A stretch of 64,000 nt of DNA from positions 51,356,496-51,420,495 of the forward strand of contig JALIGW010000003.1 in the NCBI GenBank assembly GCA_023053685.1. Reading direction: 5' to 3'. The translations under genes were made by a program, and so were the position numbers. How positions within the stretch are numbered: position 1 is the stretch's first letter; every line of letters begins with the position of its first letter. This document shows, in pieces, positions 43,983 through 55,589 of this stretch. The notes beneath the pieces were generated by a model, which ran no database searches, had not been told where the DNA came from, and saw nothing but the letters and a program-made list of their open reading frames with translations. The DNA is from Diadophis punctatus similis (taxonomy: Eukaryota > Chordata > Lepidosauria > Squamata > Dipsadidae).

Positions 43983-46932
43983 TTTTTGTGTCCAATTTTT
44001 TTTAATTTTTTCTCCACAACTTCATATACAATTCAATACATATATACCTTCAAATATTATAATAAAATACATAGCTTTACATTATAATCAATCATTCCAA
44101 AAATTAATATCTTATTCAACACTTACATCATCAATCGTCAGTCTGTACTACTTTTTTCCATTACACTCCCCTCTCTCTATCTCCATCTTCTCCTCCTACT
44201 TTCTTACTCCTTCACTCCTCCTCTACCTCTCTCTACTCCCTCTCTTCCTCCCCTTCTACTTCCTCTTTCACCCTCTTAACCTTTCACTGAGTGCTCCTTG
44301 TACTAACTCATATTTCACAGACTGATGATATGTCCTCAGATTTAAACTAGTCATGTCTCTTCTATATAAAAGTTTCTGTTATTATTATATCATTTCTTTG
44401 TATAAAATACTTTCTTCTAGGTATATGCTGTTAATTCCATTAAAAAAAATAAAAGAAAATAAAAGAAAATCTAATTTTGTCATCTGGGATATTTATCAAT
44501 TAATTTCAAATTATCCTTCCAACTTCACCACTATTAACTTAATTTCCCAAAATAGTTATTATTTCTCCTGCTTCTTAATTTTAAGCCATATTGCCTGCTC
44601 TACTTCTTTTAGTCTCTTTAGTCATCGTTTATGTTTCTTACCCTCCATTTCTATCAAAAACTAAATTCCCAATTATACATTTCAATAAATTAAATCAAAA
44701 AATGAATCTAACTCTTATCAATCCATCTCTTGCATTTAAACAAATCAAAAAGAAGAAAAGTAAAATAAAAAAAGAAAGAAGAAAGAAAAAGTCCAAATAA
44801 TTTAATTTTTCAATTTTCAGCTTAATAAATTTAAAGATAATAAACATAGTATACCTCTTTTATTTTTAACATTAAAATAGTTTCCCTTAAATTCTAATAA
44901 TCATATTTATCATTCATATTTATCATATTAGTTGTCATTATTTTATCTGCATTTCCAAATCATTTGATTCTTAAGTAATATTACCTACATAAAAAGAACA
45001 AAAGAATAGAAGAAAATCTTAATTCCTAATAAAACAATTATATTAATTCTATATATCAAAATTCTAAATGGTTAACATTCTTATCACAATTAAATCTAAT
45101 GTAGTAATTATAAAAAGAAAGAAAAAAGAAAAAAAAGAAAAAAAAGAAATCATTTCTATAATATATCAACACCTTCATCCATTCCCTTTTAGTTTCCCAA
45201 CTACTTCCATTTTATATCTATTTTTCTTCCATCCCCATTTCCTTAACTTCTTTCTCTTCTTTTGTTTACTCTTATACCAATAAGTTCTCATTTCCCATGC
45301 CCTTTTTTCCTTTCTAAAATCTACTATCTGTATGTATCTAGTTTTTCCCATTTCTTTTTTAACTTTATATATCTCAAAATCTTCTTCCTCAATCTGAACA
45401 ATGATTTTTAATATCTTTATCTCTATTATCACTGTTAACCCCAGTGAAATCATTATAAGTATCAACATAATATTGTGTGCATAAGCGCACAATCGTGCCT
45501 ACCGTTCCTGTCCTAATGTACACATATATTCTTACCTCTTTTACTCTTGAATATGCTTGTACTATTACATATATATTCAATCATGTTTTACTGTTTATAC
45601 TTTGCTTATAACCATTTATACTTGACAAATAAACAAATACAAATAATCATTACTCAGCATTGCATTTTCAATATTCTTTCCCTGTTCATCATCATTTATA
45701 TTTTCATCAATCTTCTTTTCTTCTGTTATCTTTTCCATTTTTTCCATTTGCACTTCATTCTTTCCTCTCTCAAGTGTTCCAATTCCAAAAGATCTTCTAA
45801 GATCTTTAAAGAGATCTTTCAGAAATCCAGTCAATTCTTCATAGTCAATTTCCTCCATGTCTTTGAAGTCACAATTTCCAGGTCCAAAGCTTAACCAAAT
45901 TCAATCCATGATCAGAATTCATTCAATTCATTCAAGGATGTCACCAGTTCTTAATAATAGCTAATCTCCGTATCTCAGAGTCACAAATCACTAATTTTCA
46001 CAGTCCATCCAGCTGCTAACAAAGATTTGTTTCACAGCCTGTTATGATTTACAAATTTTACTTTGGTAGTTGAAAGATCAGTTCCTTCTGTTCTTTTATT
46101 ATTTACACCTGTTCATGTTTATTCTTATCCAAGTCAACCCAAAACAATTTCTTTCAGACAATAACAAATTTGCAGTTTACTTTATATTTCCTCAACTCTC
46201 AAAAAAAATTCTTATCCAAGGTTAACAGCTGTCCAAACATCCAAAAAAAAAATATTCCACCACAAGAGTAATTCTTCCAACCCTCAGATGGCACACTCCA
46301 GTCAAATTTCAGAGCTCCACCTTTCTTGTTTTAATTTTCCGTTTTTAATCAGATCCAATCCAAAATTTTCTTTCCAAGTTTATTTTCCAATTCTTACTCC
46401 TTTAACAAATCTTTAAAGTAAAATCCAAATCCTTAATATTTGGGCTTTAGTTACAAATCCTTTTAACTTTGTTGCACCATTGTATCCACATATTTAACAG
46501 CCGCTTCTTGATTTCCAGTTCTTTTGTTCCCCTTTTAAATTGAAAAGTTCCTTTTAAAAAAGATCTTTTAGCAGTGTGACTCACCAACCTCCGTCTTCTT
46601 CTACTTCGACTCCTCCAGCAGTTAACTTAAAATTTTCGCTTCCCAGATGACTCCAGCCTAGCCTATTCCCTTGCCTACGATGTGACTGCTGCGGCTAGGG
46701 ACGGCTACAATGCCGTCTTCCACACGCTGCTGGTCGAGGAGCAAAGCTGGCTCCCTGGGGGGTTTGCTGCCCCCCCAGTCTGCCAGCCGGCGCTCCATTC
46801 TTCACCACCCCTTCAGGGTGGATCTGACCTGGTCCCGTTCGGTCCAGATCCCCAGGCGGCGTGGGTTCGGGGATTCCCCTGCGGAGCACGGGGAAACTCA
46901 GTGGCACCACGGCGTTAGACACGCCTTCTCCC
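43983..46932 (-). mobile_element. 2.95-kb LINE-type insertion (L1-like) with 15-bp target duplication
   Basis: The direct repeat GAAACTATAGTTCTT at 43968-43982 and 46933-46947 brackets the whole segment. The minus-strand 3' end is a poly(A) (TTTTTTT on the plus strand at 43983). The minus-strand 5' end is a GC-rich block (46690-46932) like a LINE promoter/5' UTR. Between them is AT-rich sequence with a short acidic/basic frame (45616-45858, beginning M-E-E-I-D-Y-E-E-L) that could be an ORF1-like remnant. No reverse transcriptase or endonuclease is recognisable, so it is internally deleted or non-autonomous. L1 assignment is inferred from structure only. Confidence 0.75.
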
Positions 46933-47173
46933 GAAACTATAGTTCTTGAAAGGGGAAGAGGCTAGCTTTACCCCTGAGATAGCAATTCCACCAATGGCAA
47001 AACAGCCCATCCACAAGTTCAATAGAACTCTAATCTTGCAATTAAAAATATTTTTGATGCAATTTCTGATGTGCTGCAATTCAGCCTTGAATAAATCAAC
47101 TTACTGTAAATGTCAAAGGCTGACATAAAATCTTATACCAGAATCAGCATAGAACTTGTAAATATACCGGTAC

Positions 47174-47614
47174 CAGAGGTGGGATTCAGCAGGTTCTGAC
47201 CAGTTCTGGAGAACCGGTAGCGAAAATTTTGAGTAGTTCGGAGAACTGGTAAATACCACCTCTGACTGGCCCCGCTCCCATCTATTCTCTGTCTTCCAAG
47301 TCCCAACTGATCGGGAGGAAATGGGGATTTTGCAGTAACCTTCAGAGGTGGGTTCCTCCCGGTTTGCACCGGTTCTATAGAACCGGTAGCAAACAGCTGG
47401 TGAAGTTACGGTGACATCATGGAACATGCGCGGCCATGCAGCGTGGCCACGTGGCACGGGAGGAAGCAAACCGGCAGCGAGGTAAGTTAGAACCCACCCC
47501 TGGTATCCTTTCCCTGCCACGCCCACCAAGCCACACCCACCAAGCCATGCCAAGCCACACCCACCAAGCCACACCTACAGAACCAGTAGTAAAAAAAATT
47601 TAATCCCACCACTG
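47174..47614. mobile_element. hAT element (CAGAGGTGGGATTC family), outer copy
   Basis: Ends CAGAGGTGGGATTCAGC and TTAATCCCACCACTG are inverted. The right part carries repeated CACACCCACCAAGCC units typical of the family. Flanks contain CCGGTAC on both sides but the 8-bp duplication is imperfect. A second, smaller hAT lies inside. Confidence 0.78.
47343..47502. mobile_element. 160-bp hAT MITE nested in the outer copy
   Basis: CAGAGGTGGGTTCCTCC and GAACCCACCCCTG ends with 8-bp flanks GTAACCTT/GTATCCTT (7 of 8). Confidence 0.82.
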
Positions 47615-47761
47615 AGTCCGGTACCATGTGGAAATGTTAAAGGGTTAAAGAAAATAGGAAAGGAATAGTTTAAATGAAATAGAAGGTTACATGGAGTGAT
47701 TATACAAAAGGATTATGGCAGATAAAGACTATGGCAGATGAAGAAAAAGAAGAGAATTACA

Positions 47762-47848
47762 CTAAGGTGACCAGATTTTATTTTTTGTAAAGCGGGACAC
47801 CATTGACGGGTGTCCGGCTTTACAAAAAATAAAATCTGGTCACCTTAG
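47762..47848. repeat. Near-perfect 87-bp hairpin
   Basis: CTAAGGTGACCAGATTTTAT on the left pairs with ATAAAATCTGGTCACCTTAG on the right, continuing through the TTTTTTGTAAAGC-GGACACC arms with a short loop (ATTGACGG). It contains both terminal sequences of the surrounding element. Confidence 0.92.
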
Positions 47849-49029
47849 GCCAGGAGCCTGCATGGCTCACCTTAGGCTAGAGCTGCTAAAGAGAGAGAGA
47901 GAGAGAGGTAATAACAGCTCTGTATCAGAGGGAAAGATTTGGTTGGGACCATCTCAAAATCTTTATTTATTGTCCGATTGGGAGGACTATCACTTGCTCT
48001 CAATTAGCAATTGTCAACAACTTTTGTGCCCAGAAATTTTAATTTTGCCATGTACCAAGCGAGGACTGTTTATGTTGCTGTTTTTTGACAATCCAGATCC
48101 TGTTTTGTAGGGCAACTTTTCTTTTGCAACAAGAATATATAGCACAAAGCAATCTATAATTGAGGGGCAGATTGGTTTTGGTTCCTTCTAATTCCGGAGT
48201 ATAAATGGCATGTGACAAAGAGATATTGTTTATATCAAAGAGAGAAGGAAAGTTAATTTCTAGCTCCATGCTCTAGCTTTGCGTGCTGTGTTGGGAAGCC
48301 TCTTCTGATCGTATTCAAGATATTGCCTGTATTTATACTTCCTTTCGTTTCCAAGTGAGTAGGTCCTTTTAGTTTGTTAAGATGAAAAAATCTTGAGACA
48401 GCTTGAAAACTAAATATAAGAGGCCACAAAACTTTTGTTCATTTCATTTCTGTCCATTTCAGTCAACAGACATTGGAGGGGGGGAAAACTTTCCGTTCCT
48501 TCCCTCTTCTGTATAATCCACCCTCCGCCCCTCAAACCAGACTGCTGGAGTTTTTTTCCGTCAATGTTGAATTCCTACCTGCAATTGTTGTTTCTTTGCT
48601 TACTTTTTCTCGCCAACCAAGGAACTTCGTTTGACTGTTGTGTTGACTAATCAGGGGTGAAATCCTGCCGGTTCGGCCGGGCCAGTCATTCGGCGTAGAG
48701 CCGATGGAACTGGCGGCGGTCGCGGCGCGGGGCTTCTCCCGCCCGCTTCCCCCGCCCGGCTGGACGCCACCATTCAGGTTATTTTGTCCTCTGCGCATGC
48801 GCAAAGCGTTCTGCGCATGCACAGAGGGCAAAATAACCCGAATGGCGGCGTCCAGCCGGGCGGGGGAAGTGGGTGGGAGAAGCCCCGCGCCGCGACTGCC
48901 GCCAGTTCCATCGGCTCTACGCTGAACGACTGGCCCGGCCGAAAAAAGTGGGACTTTTTTGAAACGCCGCGGGACAAATTATTAAAAAGCGAGACTGTCC
49001 CGCCAAAAGCGGGACGGCTGGTCACCTTA
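47763..49029. mobile_element. 1.27-kb element with TAAGGTGACCAG ends and 8-bp target duplication
   Basis: The left end TAAGGTGACCAG and right end CTGGTCACCTTA are perfect inverted repeats, bracketed by a perfect 8-bp duplication AATTACAC (47755-47762 and 49030-49037). The left end is itself a hairpin. The right end has the CCCGCCAAAAGCGGGAC block seen again at 63630. An inner palindrome at 48672-48943 and a GAGA microsatellite near 47890 are included. The 8-bp duplication argues for a hAT-type mechanism; I cannot name the family. Confidence 0.82.
48672..48943. repeat. 270-bp GC-rich palindrome
   Basis: Left arm 48672-48806 and right arm 48809-48943 are reverse complements with roughly ten differences, nearly all transitions at CpG-like positions. 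The centre has two CTGCGCATGC words. The sequence AGGGGTGAAATCCTGCCGGTT just before it is a hAT end, so the palindrome is probably a GC-rich hAT interior. Mirror-image open frames on both strands are a by-product. Confidence 0.92.
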
Positions 49030-49240
49030 AATTACACAGAAAGAGTAAAGCATGTATGGAAGGAAAAAGAATACAAATGGTTGTTATACTGAGACAGGTA
49101 GAACTGAAATAGACAACATTTTGCAAAATGAAGATAGGTAGAGAAACTAGTGACTCTGGTACTTATTGCTTCAATAGCAATATGTTGCTGCTCATTAGGT
49201 CATTTACATTCTATTCCATTCTATTTCCATTGCCCAAATC

Positions 49241-49583
49241 CAGGGGTGGGATCCTACCGGTGTAACAACCAGTTTGCTAAGTGCGTGCTTTGCGCGCTCG
49301 CTCTCGCTACGCTCGCGCGTGCCAGATACACACTATGCACATGTGCACAGTTTAGAGAATACTCACCTTCCATATTGCTGCTGGCAAGGAAAACAGCTGA
49401 GGGGCGGCAATTCACTCAGTTGCGCCAATCATCTGGGCTTTGGAAATGGAAATATAGGTGAGTATAACGCAGGGGCAGGTGGGTGGGCCACTTCAAAATC
49501 GGAGCAAAGTGGTTCGCTCACGGCTGAAAGTCGGAGCTACCTGTTCCCCTGAACTGGTCTGATCCAGTAGAATCCCATAACTG
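49241..49583. mobile_element. hAT element (CAGGGGTGGGATCC family)
   Basis: Starts CAGGGGTGGGATCCTACCGG and ends CCAGTAGAATCCCATAACTG. The 8-bp flanks CCCAAATC and CCTAAATC match at seven positions. Non-coding. Confidence 0.82.
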
Positions 49584-49645
49584 CCTAAATCCCCAGAAGC
49601 AATTTCAAATTGACTCTTAGTTGTCTTTGCTGCTATTTCAAAATA

Positions 49646-49811
49646 CAGATAGTCCTTGGCTTACTACCATTCATTTCATAAGTGTTCAAAGTTACAATGG
49701 CACTGAAAAATATGACCTATGATTGGTCCTTGCATTTACCATCACCATAGTCATGTGATCAAAATTCAGGTGCTTGGGAACAGACATTCATTTATTATGG
49801 TTGCAGGATCC
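49646..49811. mobile_element. TA-target DNA transposon fragment
   Basis: CAGATAGTCCTTGGCTTAC then GTTCAAAGTTACAATGGCAC and GTCATGTGATCAAAATTCAGG follow the family order; the right half is absent. Confidence 0.75.
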
Positions 49812-50390
49812 AACTGTTAAAAGCAAAAGATGGTTTTGAAATGCAAAAGATTACACTGCTCACTTGATACCTTATAATAAGCTATCTGTTTCAGATGTCT
49901 CTTGGAGGATTTGAAAGTGTTAAGTCAATTTTGTAATTGAGGCTGCAAATTCTATCAGTAGAAGGAAATCTTTAGGTATTTCAATAAATGTATATTCCCA
50001 CAGGTGGCACAATTGCAGCATGTTTTAAACATAGTGATTAATATAAACAACTGGTTTAATTAATTGTGGAAGTGGTTTGTAACAACAATTTTATTATCAA
50101 GTCATAAATGCAAGTTTTATCACTGATTTATCAGTACAATCCTATACAGATGTGCCCAGTTAATAACTCTCATCTCAATGTGGCTTATTCACAAATAGAA
50201 ACTGATAGAATTATACAGTAAAATATAGTTAAATTTTTAATTGTAATGTAACAACTGGAATATGCCTAATGAGATCAGAGAGAGGTGGCTTGAAGTGGGT
50301 TCTGCCACTGATGGAAGGCCATCTGCAGCGAACATACAGTTGAGTCTTTTGCATGATTATGCCTCTTCTTTGGAACAAACTAGTTCCAAA

Positions 50391-50683
50391 TAACAGAGTA
50401 ACAGAATATCAGAGTTGGAAGGGACCTTGGATGTCTTCTAGTTCAATCCCTTGCTCAGACAGGAGATCCTATACCATTCTGAACAAATGGCTGTCCAATT
50501 TCTTCTTGAAAATTTCTAGTGATGGAGCATCCACAACTTCTGAAGGCAAGCCATTCCACTGGTTTATTGTTCTCATTGTCAGGAAATTCTCCTTAGTTCT
50601 AGGTTGCTTCTCTCCTTGATTAGTTTCCATCCATTGCTTGGATGGAACCTGCAACCATTCTTCATATATTTTAGCCAGGGGTG
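50391..50683 (-). pseudogene. CR1 LINE 3' end with ORF2 C-terminus
   Basis: The minus-strand frame encodes T-K-E-N-F-L-T-M-R-T-I-N-Q-W-N-G-L-P, the conserved C-terminal segment of CR1 ORF2, then S-L-E-I-F-K-K-K-L-D. The plus strand shows the familiar AGAGTTGGAAGGGACCTTGG antisense of the CR1 3' end. 5'-truncated. Confidence 0.88.
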
Positions 50684-50939
50684 TGTTCCCAATTTTTTTA
50701 CTACCGGTTCTGTGGGCGTGGCTTATTTTGTGGGTGTGGTTTGATGGTCATGTGACTGAGTGGGCATGGCCAACTTGACATCACTCATGCCCATGCCCTC
50801 AGTCACATGACCTCCACCTAGCCACATCCACAGAACCGGCAAAAATTTGTTTTGCTAGCTGGGAGGCTGGCAAAGAAGCCTAGCTTTCCCCATCGCTGCA
50901 GCTGCTTCTACTTCAGTGCTGAATGGTCCATGCCCCCCC

Positions 50940-50984
<45 letters not shown>

Positions 50985-51765
50985 ACACAGAGCGCTTGTC
51001 CTGGCAGCACTCCGGCAGTAGCAGCCGAGCGAGGGAAGGAGAGGGACTGGAGAACGAAGCAGGCACGGCAGCAGCCAAAGCCGCCACTTATTCACAACAG
51101 CCAAAGATGGAAGAGGCACCTCTTCCATCGTCGGCTGCTGCAAAGAAGCGGCAGCTCTGGGTGTGCCATGCCTGCTTCATTCTCTTTGAGAGCTGCTTTG
51201 CACCTTGTTTGCAACCCACTCAAAGGGAGCTCAGATTGTGGCCGCATTCCGGCTTCCACTGCCCTGTGGTGTCTGAGGTCAACCTGGTGACACAGGCGCA
51301 TTTTGGGGCGCCTAATCCTCCGGCAAGCAGCTTTCTTCTTGTCGGCCGACCGGAGAACTTTTTGGCATTTTTGTTGCCGAGCTCCTGGAGAGCCATGCTC
51401 ATGCTAGCCCGCATGAGTGTGAAGCCAGCCGGGGGTGAGCTGGGCAGGCCAGGGGTGATGGCAATGGCAGAGTCTGACACTCAGGGAGGGCAAAGTTAGC
51501 ATGCTCCCAGCCGCCCCCTGTGCTATCTCTGCCGGCTCACGGCAGTGAACTCAGCTGCAGCCCAGATGAGCCGAAGAACTGCGGGGAGCCTTCCATGCGA
51601 AGTTGCCGGGCTTCCCTTCCCCCATCCCTGCAGCCTTTGGGAGACGCTGGCCAGTGATGGGAGGCTTCTAACCACCATGCAAAGTTGCTGGGCTGCCCTC
51701 TGTCCCCCCCATCCCCGCAGCCTTCTGGAGATGCTGGCCCGGCGGGGAGGGAAGGTAGGCTAGCG
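50684..51765. mobile_element. hAT-derived segment, left end and GC-rich interior
   Basis: It begins CAGGGGTGTGTTCCCAATTT with GTGGGCGTGGCTTATTTTGT, as in other family members; the matching right end is not seen. The interior is GC-rich with a (CA)n tract and long composition-driven open frames. The right limit is uncertain. Confidence 0.5.
50940..50989. repeat. (CA)n microsatellite
   Basis: About 24 CA units with one interruption. Produces His-Thr repeat frames that are not genes. Confidence 0.97.
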
Positions 51766-51779
51766 CGAATGCTTACTTG

Positions 51780-52240
51780 TGTGCATTGTGAAAATCAGAA
51801 TTGCATCTGTTTAAAAGGAGTATTTCATCCATCTTGTTAGCAAGTGAACGTAAATTGGTAAGAAAGATTGAAGGGAATGGGGTTTTTAAAATTCCCTTAT
51901 TCCTTAGTCTATTTAAAATTCCCGCCCTTTTACCTCTTCGTCTCTGCCATCTGCATTTGCTTTTGGTGATCCATAGTTCTGGGGAATTAGCTTCCTCCTG
52001 TGTTAGAATCTCCTCCACGTTTGTAAAGACAGATGGGGGTGAGGTTACAGAGAGCTGCTCCTTAAAGAAACGTTCCTTAATTCTTAGCAGATGGTCTCGT
52101 GAGTATGAAATCCGTAGAGAATCGCAGAGAATAGAAAATAAAGAAACCATTTGAGAGCATTTCACCGAGGCAGCCGTCGTGAAGCAAGAGATCCTACAAA
52201 TGGGGAAATGGACCATTGAAAATAGCTTCACAGAACAAAT
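51780..52240 (-). pseudogene. L2/CR1-clade LINE ORF2 N-terminus
   Basis: The minus-strand frame (51773-52255) encodes R-R-R-G-K-R-A-G-I-L-N-R-L, then F-P-S-I-F-L-T-N-L-R-S-L-A-N-K-M-D-E. This is the start of the AP-endonuclease domain in vertebrate L2/CR1-type LINEs. Downstream endonuclease and RT sequence is missing. It could be from the same insertion as the CR1 end at 50.5 kb, separated by the hAT segment, but that is not shown. Confidence 0.7.
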
Positions 52241-52255
52241 GATTAATTTTACCAT

Positions 52256-53108
52256 GGTTTTAAATTTGGTTCTCTGCAGCTGGTTCTTATATGAAAGCTA
52301 CCAAATTTATAAAACTATTATGCATAAAGCATTCTCTTCTGATATATTTGGACATTTGTCCATTAGTACTGAACGAACCATAAGCAACTTCTAATATTTA
52401 TTAGTATGTATGAAAATATCCTTGTAATGTTTCAGATATTGACAGACATAAGGCATTTTGCTTTTTATGAGCAAAGTTCCTGAACAATGCATGTCCAAGT
52501 TCTGAATTATACAGTATCATGTTAATACATCTCAGTTCTCCCTTAAGAACAATGACTGTATTATGAAAGAAAATGGTTATAACAGGAAATTAACTCAAAA
52601 GTCTGTGTAAGGAATTCATCAATAGGAGGATCAAATGCTTCATTTGCCAAGAGTTCAATGCATTTTCATTCCAAAAGCAGAACTGGAGGTAATCCAGGGA
52701 CACAAAAAGAGCTCAGAGTTACAAAGGAGTGTAGTCCCATAGAGTTACAGCTGCACAAAAAAAATAAAAAAAAAATAGTGAGCAATAAATACTATGAGAG
52801 AAAGAGGAAATGGACATAACCACTTCTCCTTTTCAGGATTCATATTGTATAATTGTATTAAATGTTCCTCCAAGCCATCATTTGGGTAAAGCAGTTCAAG
52901 AACATCTTTGTCAAGCCCCTAGCAGCCATTCACACTCAAGAAGGCTAAATCCTCTACAATATTTTTAGCCAAATTTGATAGAATGTTGTAGCTACACATT
53001 TGAAAGAGTGTTGGCCCCATAACATTTATATAGAATCATATGATGAATTCTCCAGTATATCTGTTTCCTTATAGTATTTTCCCCCTCTCCCTTATATGAC
53101 AATGTTTG
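52256..53108. other. No recognised feature
   Basis: AT-rich intergenic DNA. No exon-like segment, RNA gene or repeat identified. Confidence 0.35.
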
Positions 53109-53116
53109 TATATGAT

Positions 53117-53445
53117 CAGGGGTGGGTTCTAAGTTACCTCGCTGCTGGTTCGCTTCCTCCTGCTCCGCGTGGGCGCGCCTCCCACATGCACGCATGCCCA
53201 GTGCCAGGAAAAAAAGCCGAAAACAAGATGCTGACCGCATGCACAGTGCCAGAAACTTGGCTTCTGCACATGCTCAAAAGAAAAATAAAATAAAAAATGT
53301 CATTTAAAAAAAAAATTTAAAAAAAATATGGCAGTGCCCAGGGACTGGCACCAACCGAACCGGTTCTGTGACGTCATTGTGACGTCACCAGTGGGTCGCT
53401 ACCGGTTCGGGCAAACCGGTCCGAACCGAGAGGAACCCACCTCTG
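53117..53445. mobile_element. hAT element (CAGGGGTGGGTTC family)
   Basis: CAGGGGTGGGTTCTAAG and GAGGAACCCACCTCTG ends with a perfect 8-bp duplication TATATGAT (53109-53116 and 53446-53453). The interior has poly(A) stretches and CGCATG words; not coding. Confidence 0.92.
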
Positions 53446-53980
53446 TATATGATGATGGCTTTAAGAGTGTGACAGCTAAACATTCTGTGACAGTTCTCAT
53501 ACTGATAAAGATGGTAGCCATTATCAATCAATGTACCTTGATAAAGCAGACATGCCTCTTCTGCTTTGCATTGCAAGAGGACATGAATGTTCACAAAGTT
53601 TTATTGACTTAGTTTGCCAATACATATATTCTGATTTGGAAGCAGAATACAGTACCTGATGGAATTCTTTTAATCTTTCTAATCACAGGTCCTTAATTCC
53701 TGGGATTAACTGTTTCCGGTCCAGATAGCAAGAAGATGAAGCAGTTGTGGGAGCCTTTGAGCAAATTTAGTTAGTAAAGATAGGGAGCAGGGAAATAAAG
53801 GAGAAATTCAACATATAAATAGATGAAAGAGGTTGCAAGTGTTTCACATCTTGACCTTAAAGGTAGCATATTTTTTTCTATATAGAGAAGACAAGTGAGT
53901 GTGGGTATTGCCAAAAATTGTGAAGTGATTTAACACTGCCTTCCTTCTTTCAGAATATTTTTTTACTTCCCAAACTAGTC

Positions 53981-54070
53981 TTCAACCCTGATATTTTCAG
54001 TTCATATCCCATCCAAGCACTAACCAGAGTCAACCTTGTTTAACTTCAAAGCCTGAAGTTGGACAGTTAC
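53981..54070 (-). pseudogene. 5S rRNA-derived fragment
   Basis: On the minus strand GAAGTTAAACAAGGTTGACT then CTGGTTAGTGCTTGGATGGG follows the 3' half of vertebrate 5S rRNA (GAAGCTAAGCAGGGTCGGGC, CTGGTTAGTACTTGGATGGG). It is diverged and lacks the 5' part. It may be a pseudogene or the head of a 5S-type SINE. Confidence 0.8.
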
Positions 54071-54424
54071 TGTATCCTGCTTATATATTGTTTAGTTAAC
54101 CATGTTTTATTGAACAAACTGGCTAAGCTCATACATCATACAAAATCATAAACCTTAGCTTACTTAAGTAATGATGGCTGAATTTACACAACATACTGAA
54201 TCAAAATCAAATCACATAATTCCTTAATGCAATGTGTAAAATCAACCATTGCAACTTATGAATAACAGCTTATTGTTTAGGTAGCAGAACCCACCATATG
54301 GTTTATTAAATAAACTTTAATTAAGCAAATGGCTTAGTGTGATGTTGAACATAGTTGCACATTAATGAACAATCAGCACTGGTGGATAAATTATTTAGCT
54401 CCTTGTTTCTTGCTTTCCTATATA

Positions 54425-54485
54425 TATAGCCGCCCAGAGTCTCTGTGTAGTGGGCGGCATACAAATGCAACTAATAAATATATGA
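54425..54485 (+). mobile_element. L2-type LINE/SINE 3' tail
   Basis: AGCCGCCCAGAGTCTCTGTG, then GGGCGGCATACAAATGCAAC and AATAAATA, the same tail as at 15.9 kb. Confidence 0.7.
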
Positions 54486-54666
54486 TGATTAACAAATTTT
54501 AGGTTTTGGCTTCCTAGCAGTTCTACTCACTCAGACACTTCTACTGATTTTATTTGCTTGAGAGCATGACTGTTGCTTGTCTGAGATTAAACTTGATTGT
54601 GTAATATTTTTTGAAAGGAACTTTTGAATTCACATTTCAACTATGATTTAACATAATGCTATGCTT

Positions 54667-55540
54667 GAGGGGTGAAATGCTACCGGTTTGGACCGGTTTA
54701 GGCATACCGGTAGCGGTGACCGCCAGCGGTTCACCGAACTGGTAGCAACGACTGGCTGGTCACGCCCCCGAACCGGTCCCCCGGTCACTTGCCCTGGACG
54801 CCTCCTGCCGCAAGAGATGCTGAAGCGTGGTGCTGCTCTTGGTTGCCTGCTGCCACTGCTGCTCCTGGATGCCGCCTGCCACCCACTCGCCTCCCTCCCC
54901 AGTCCGCAGCACCTGCTCTGTGGCCCTATCCTGGCCAGCCTGATGTCATGCTGGAGCACCAGCAGTCCAATGCGGTGCGCATGTGCAGCAGCCCTGGGAC
55001 ATCCGCTTGCTGTTTCCCGCCTTTTGGGCCTGGCGTGCTCAGTTTCCGCGGGGCCTTTGGCCAACTGCTGCCCACTTGCCTTCCCCTCCACCTCTGCCAC
55101 TGCCACCACTCTCAGACTCAGCCCCATAGCAGAAGAAGCAGAAGGTAAGGCTGCCGCTGGTGGTGGTGGGGAGGAAGACTCGCTGCGCTGACCGACGAGC
55201 CGCTTTGGAGGGACATGGCAAGGCTCGCTTGCCTTTTGGGCCTGGCGTGCTCAGCTTCGGTGGGGCCTTTGGCCGACTGTCACCCACTTGCCTTTCCCCC
55301 CGCCTCAGGTCTTGAAGGGCAGGGTGTGCTCTGCTGCCCCTGCTGGTGCCGGCACCGCAGCCACACAGGAAAATTCCCCGGCGCGGCACAGTTCTGGGAT
55401 GGTAGAGAGCCCAGGCAAGTTCTGCCCCCACCACCGCCCCAGCGCTGGGATGGCGGAGAGCTCAGGCAAGCTCTGTTTCCCTGACCGATCACTCCCCAGT
55501 TGCCTCCGACCCTCTTCCCTTTGAGGAGGGGCAGGGTGGG
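54667..55540. mobile_element. GC-rich hAT-derived segment
   Basis: The left end AGGGGTGAAATGCTACCGG and the CCGGTAGCGGTGACC words match the hAT family; the right end is not evident. Internally, blocks around CTTTTGGGCCTGGCGTGCTC and CTGGGATGGTGGAG-like words occur twice, showing internal duplication. Its long open frames on both strands lack conserved domains. Confidence 0.5.
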
Positions 55541-55589
55541 GGGAAAGGAGAGAGGGAGGGAACAGGGAAGGCGCCCCCCATTCCCACCA

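Noticed and set aside
48704..49092. Nearly identical frames on opposite strands (M-E-L-A-A-V-A-A-R-G)
   Set aside because: They are the two arms of the 270-bp palindrome, not duplicated genes.
50852..51499. 215-codon plus-strand frame
   Set aside because: It includes the (CA)n microsatellite and hAT interior; His-Thr repeats and no domain.
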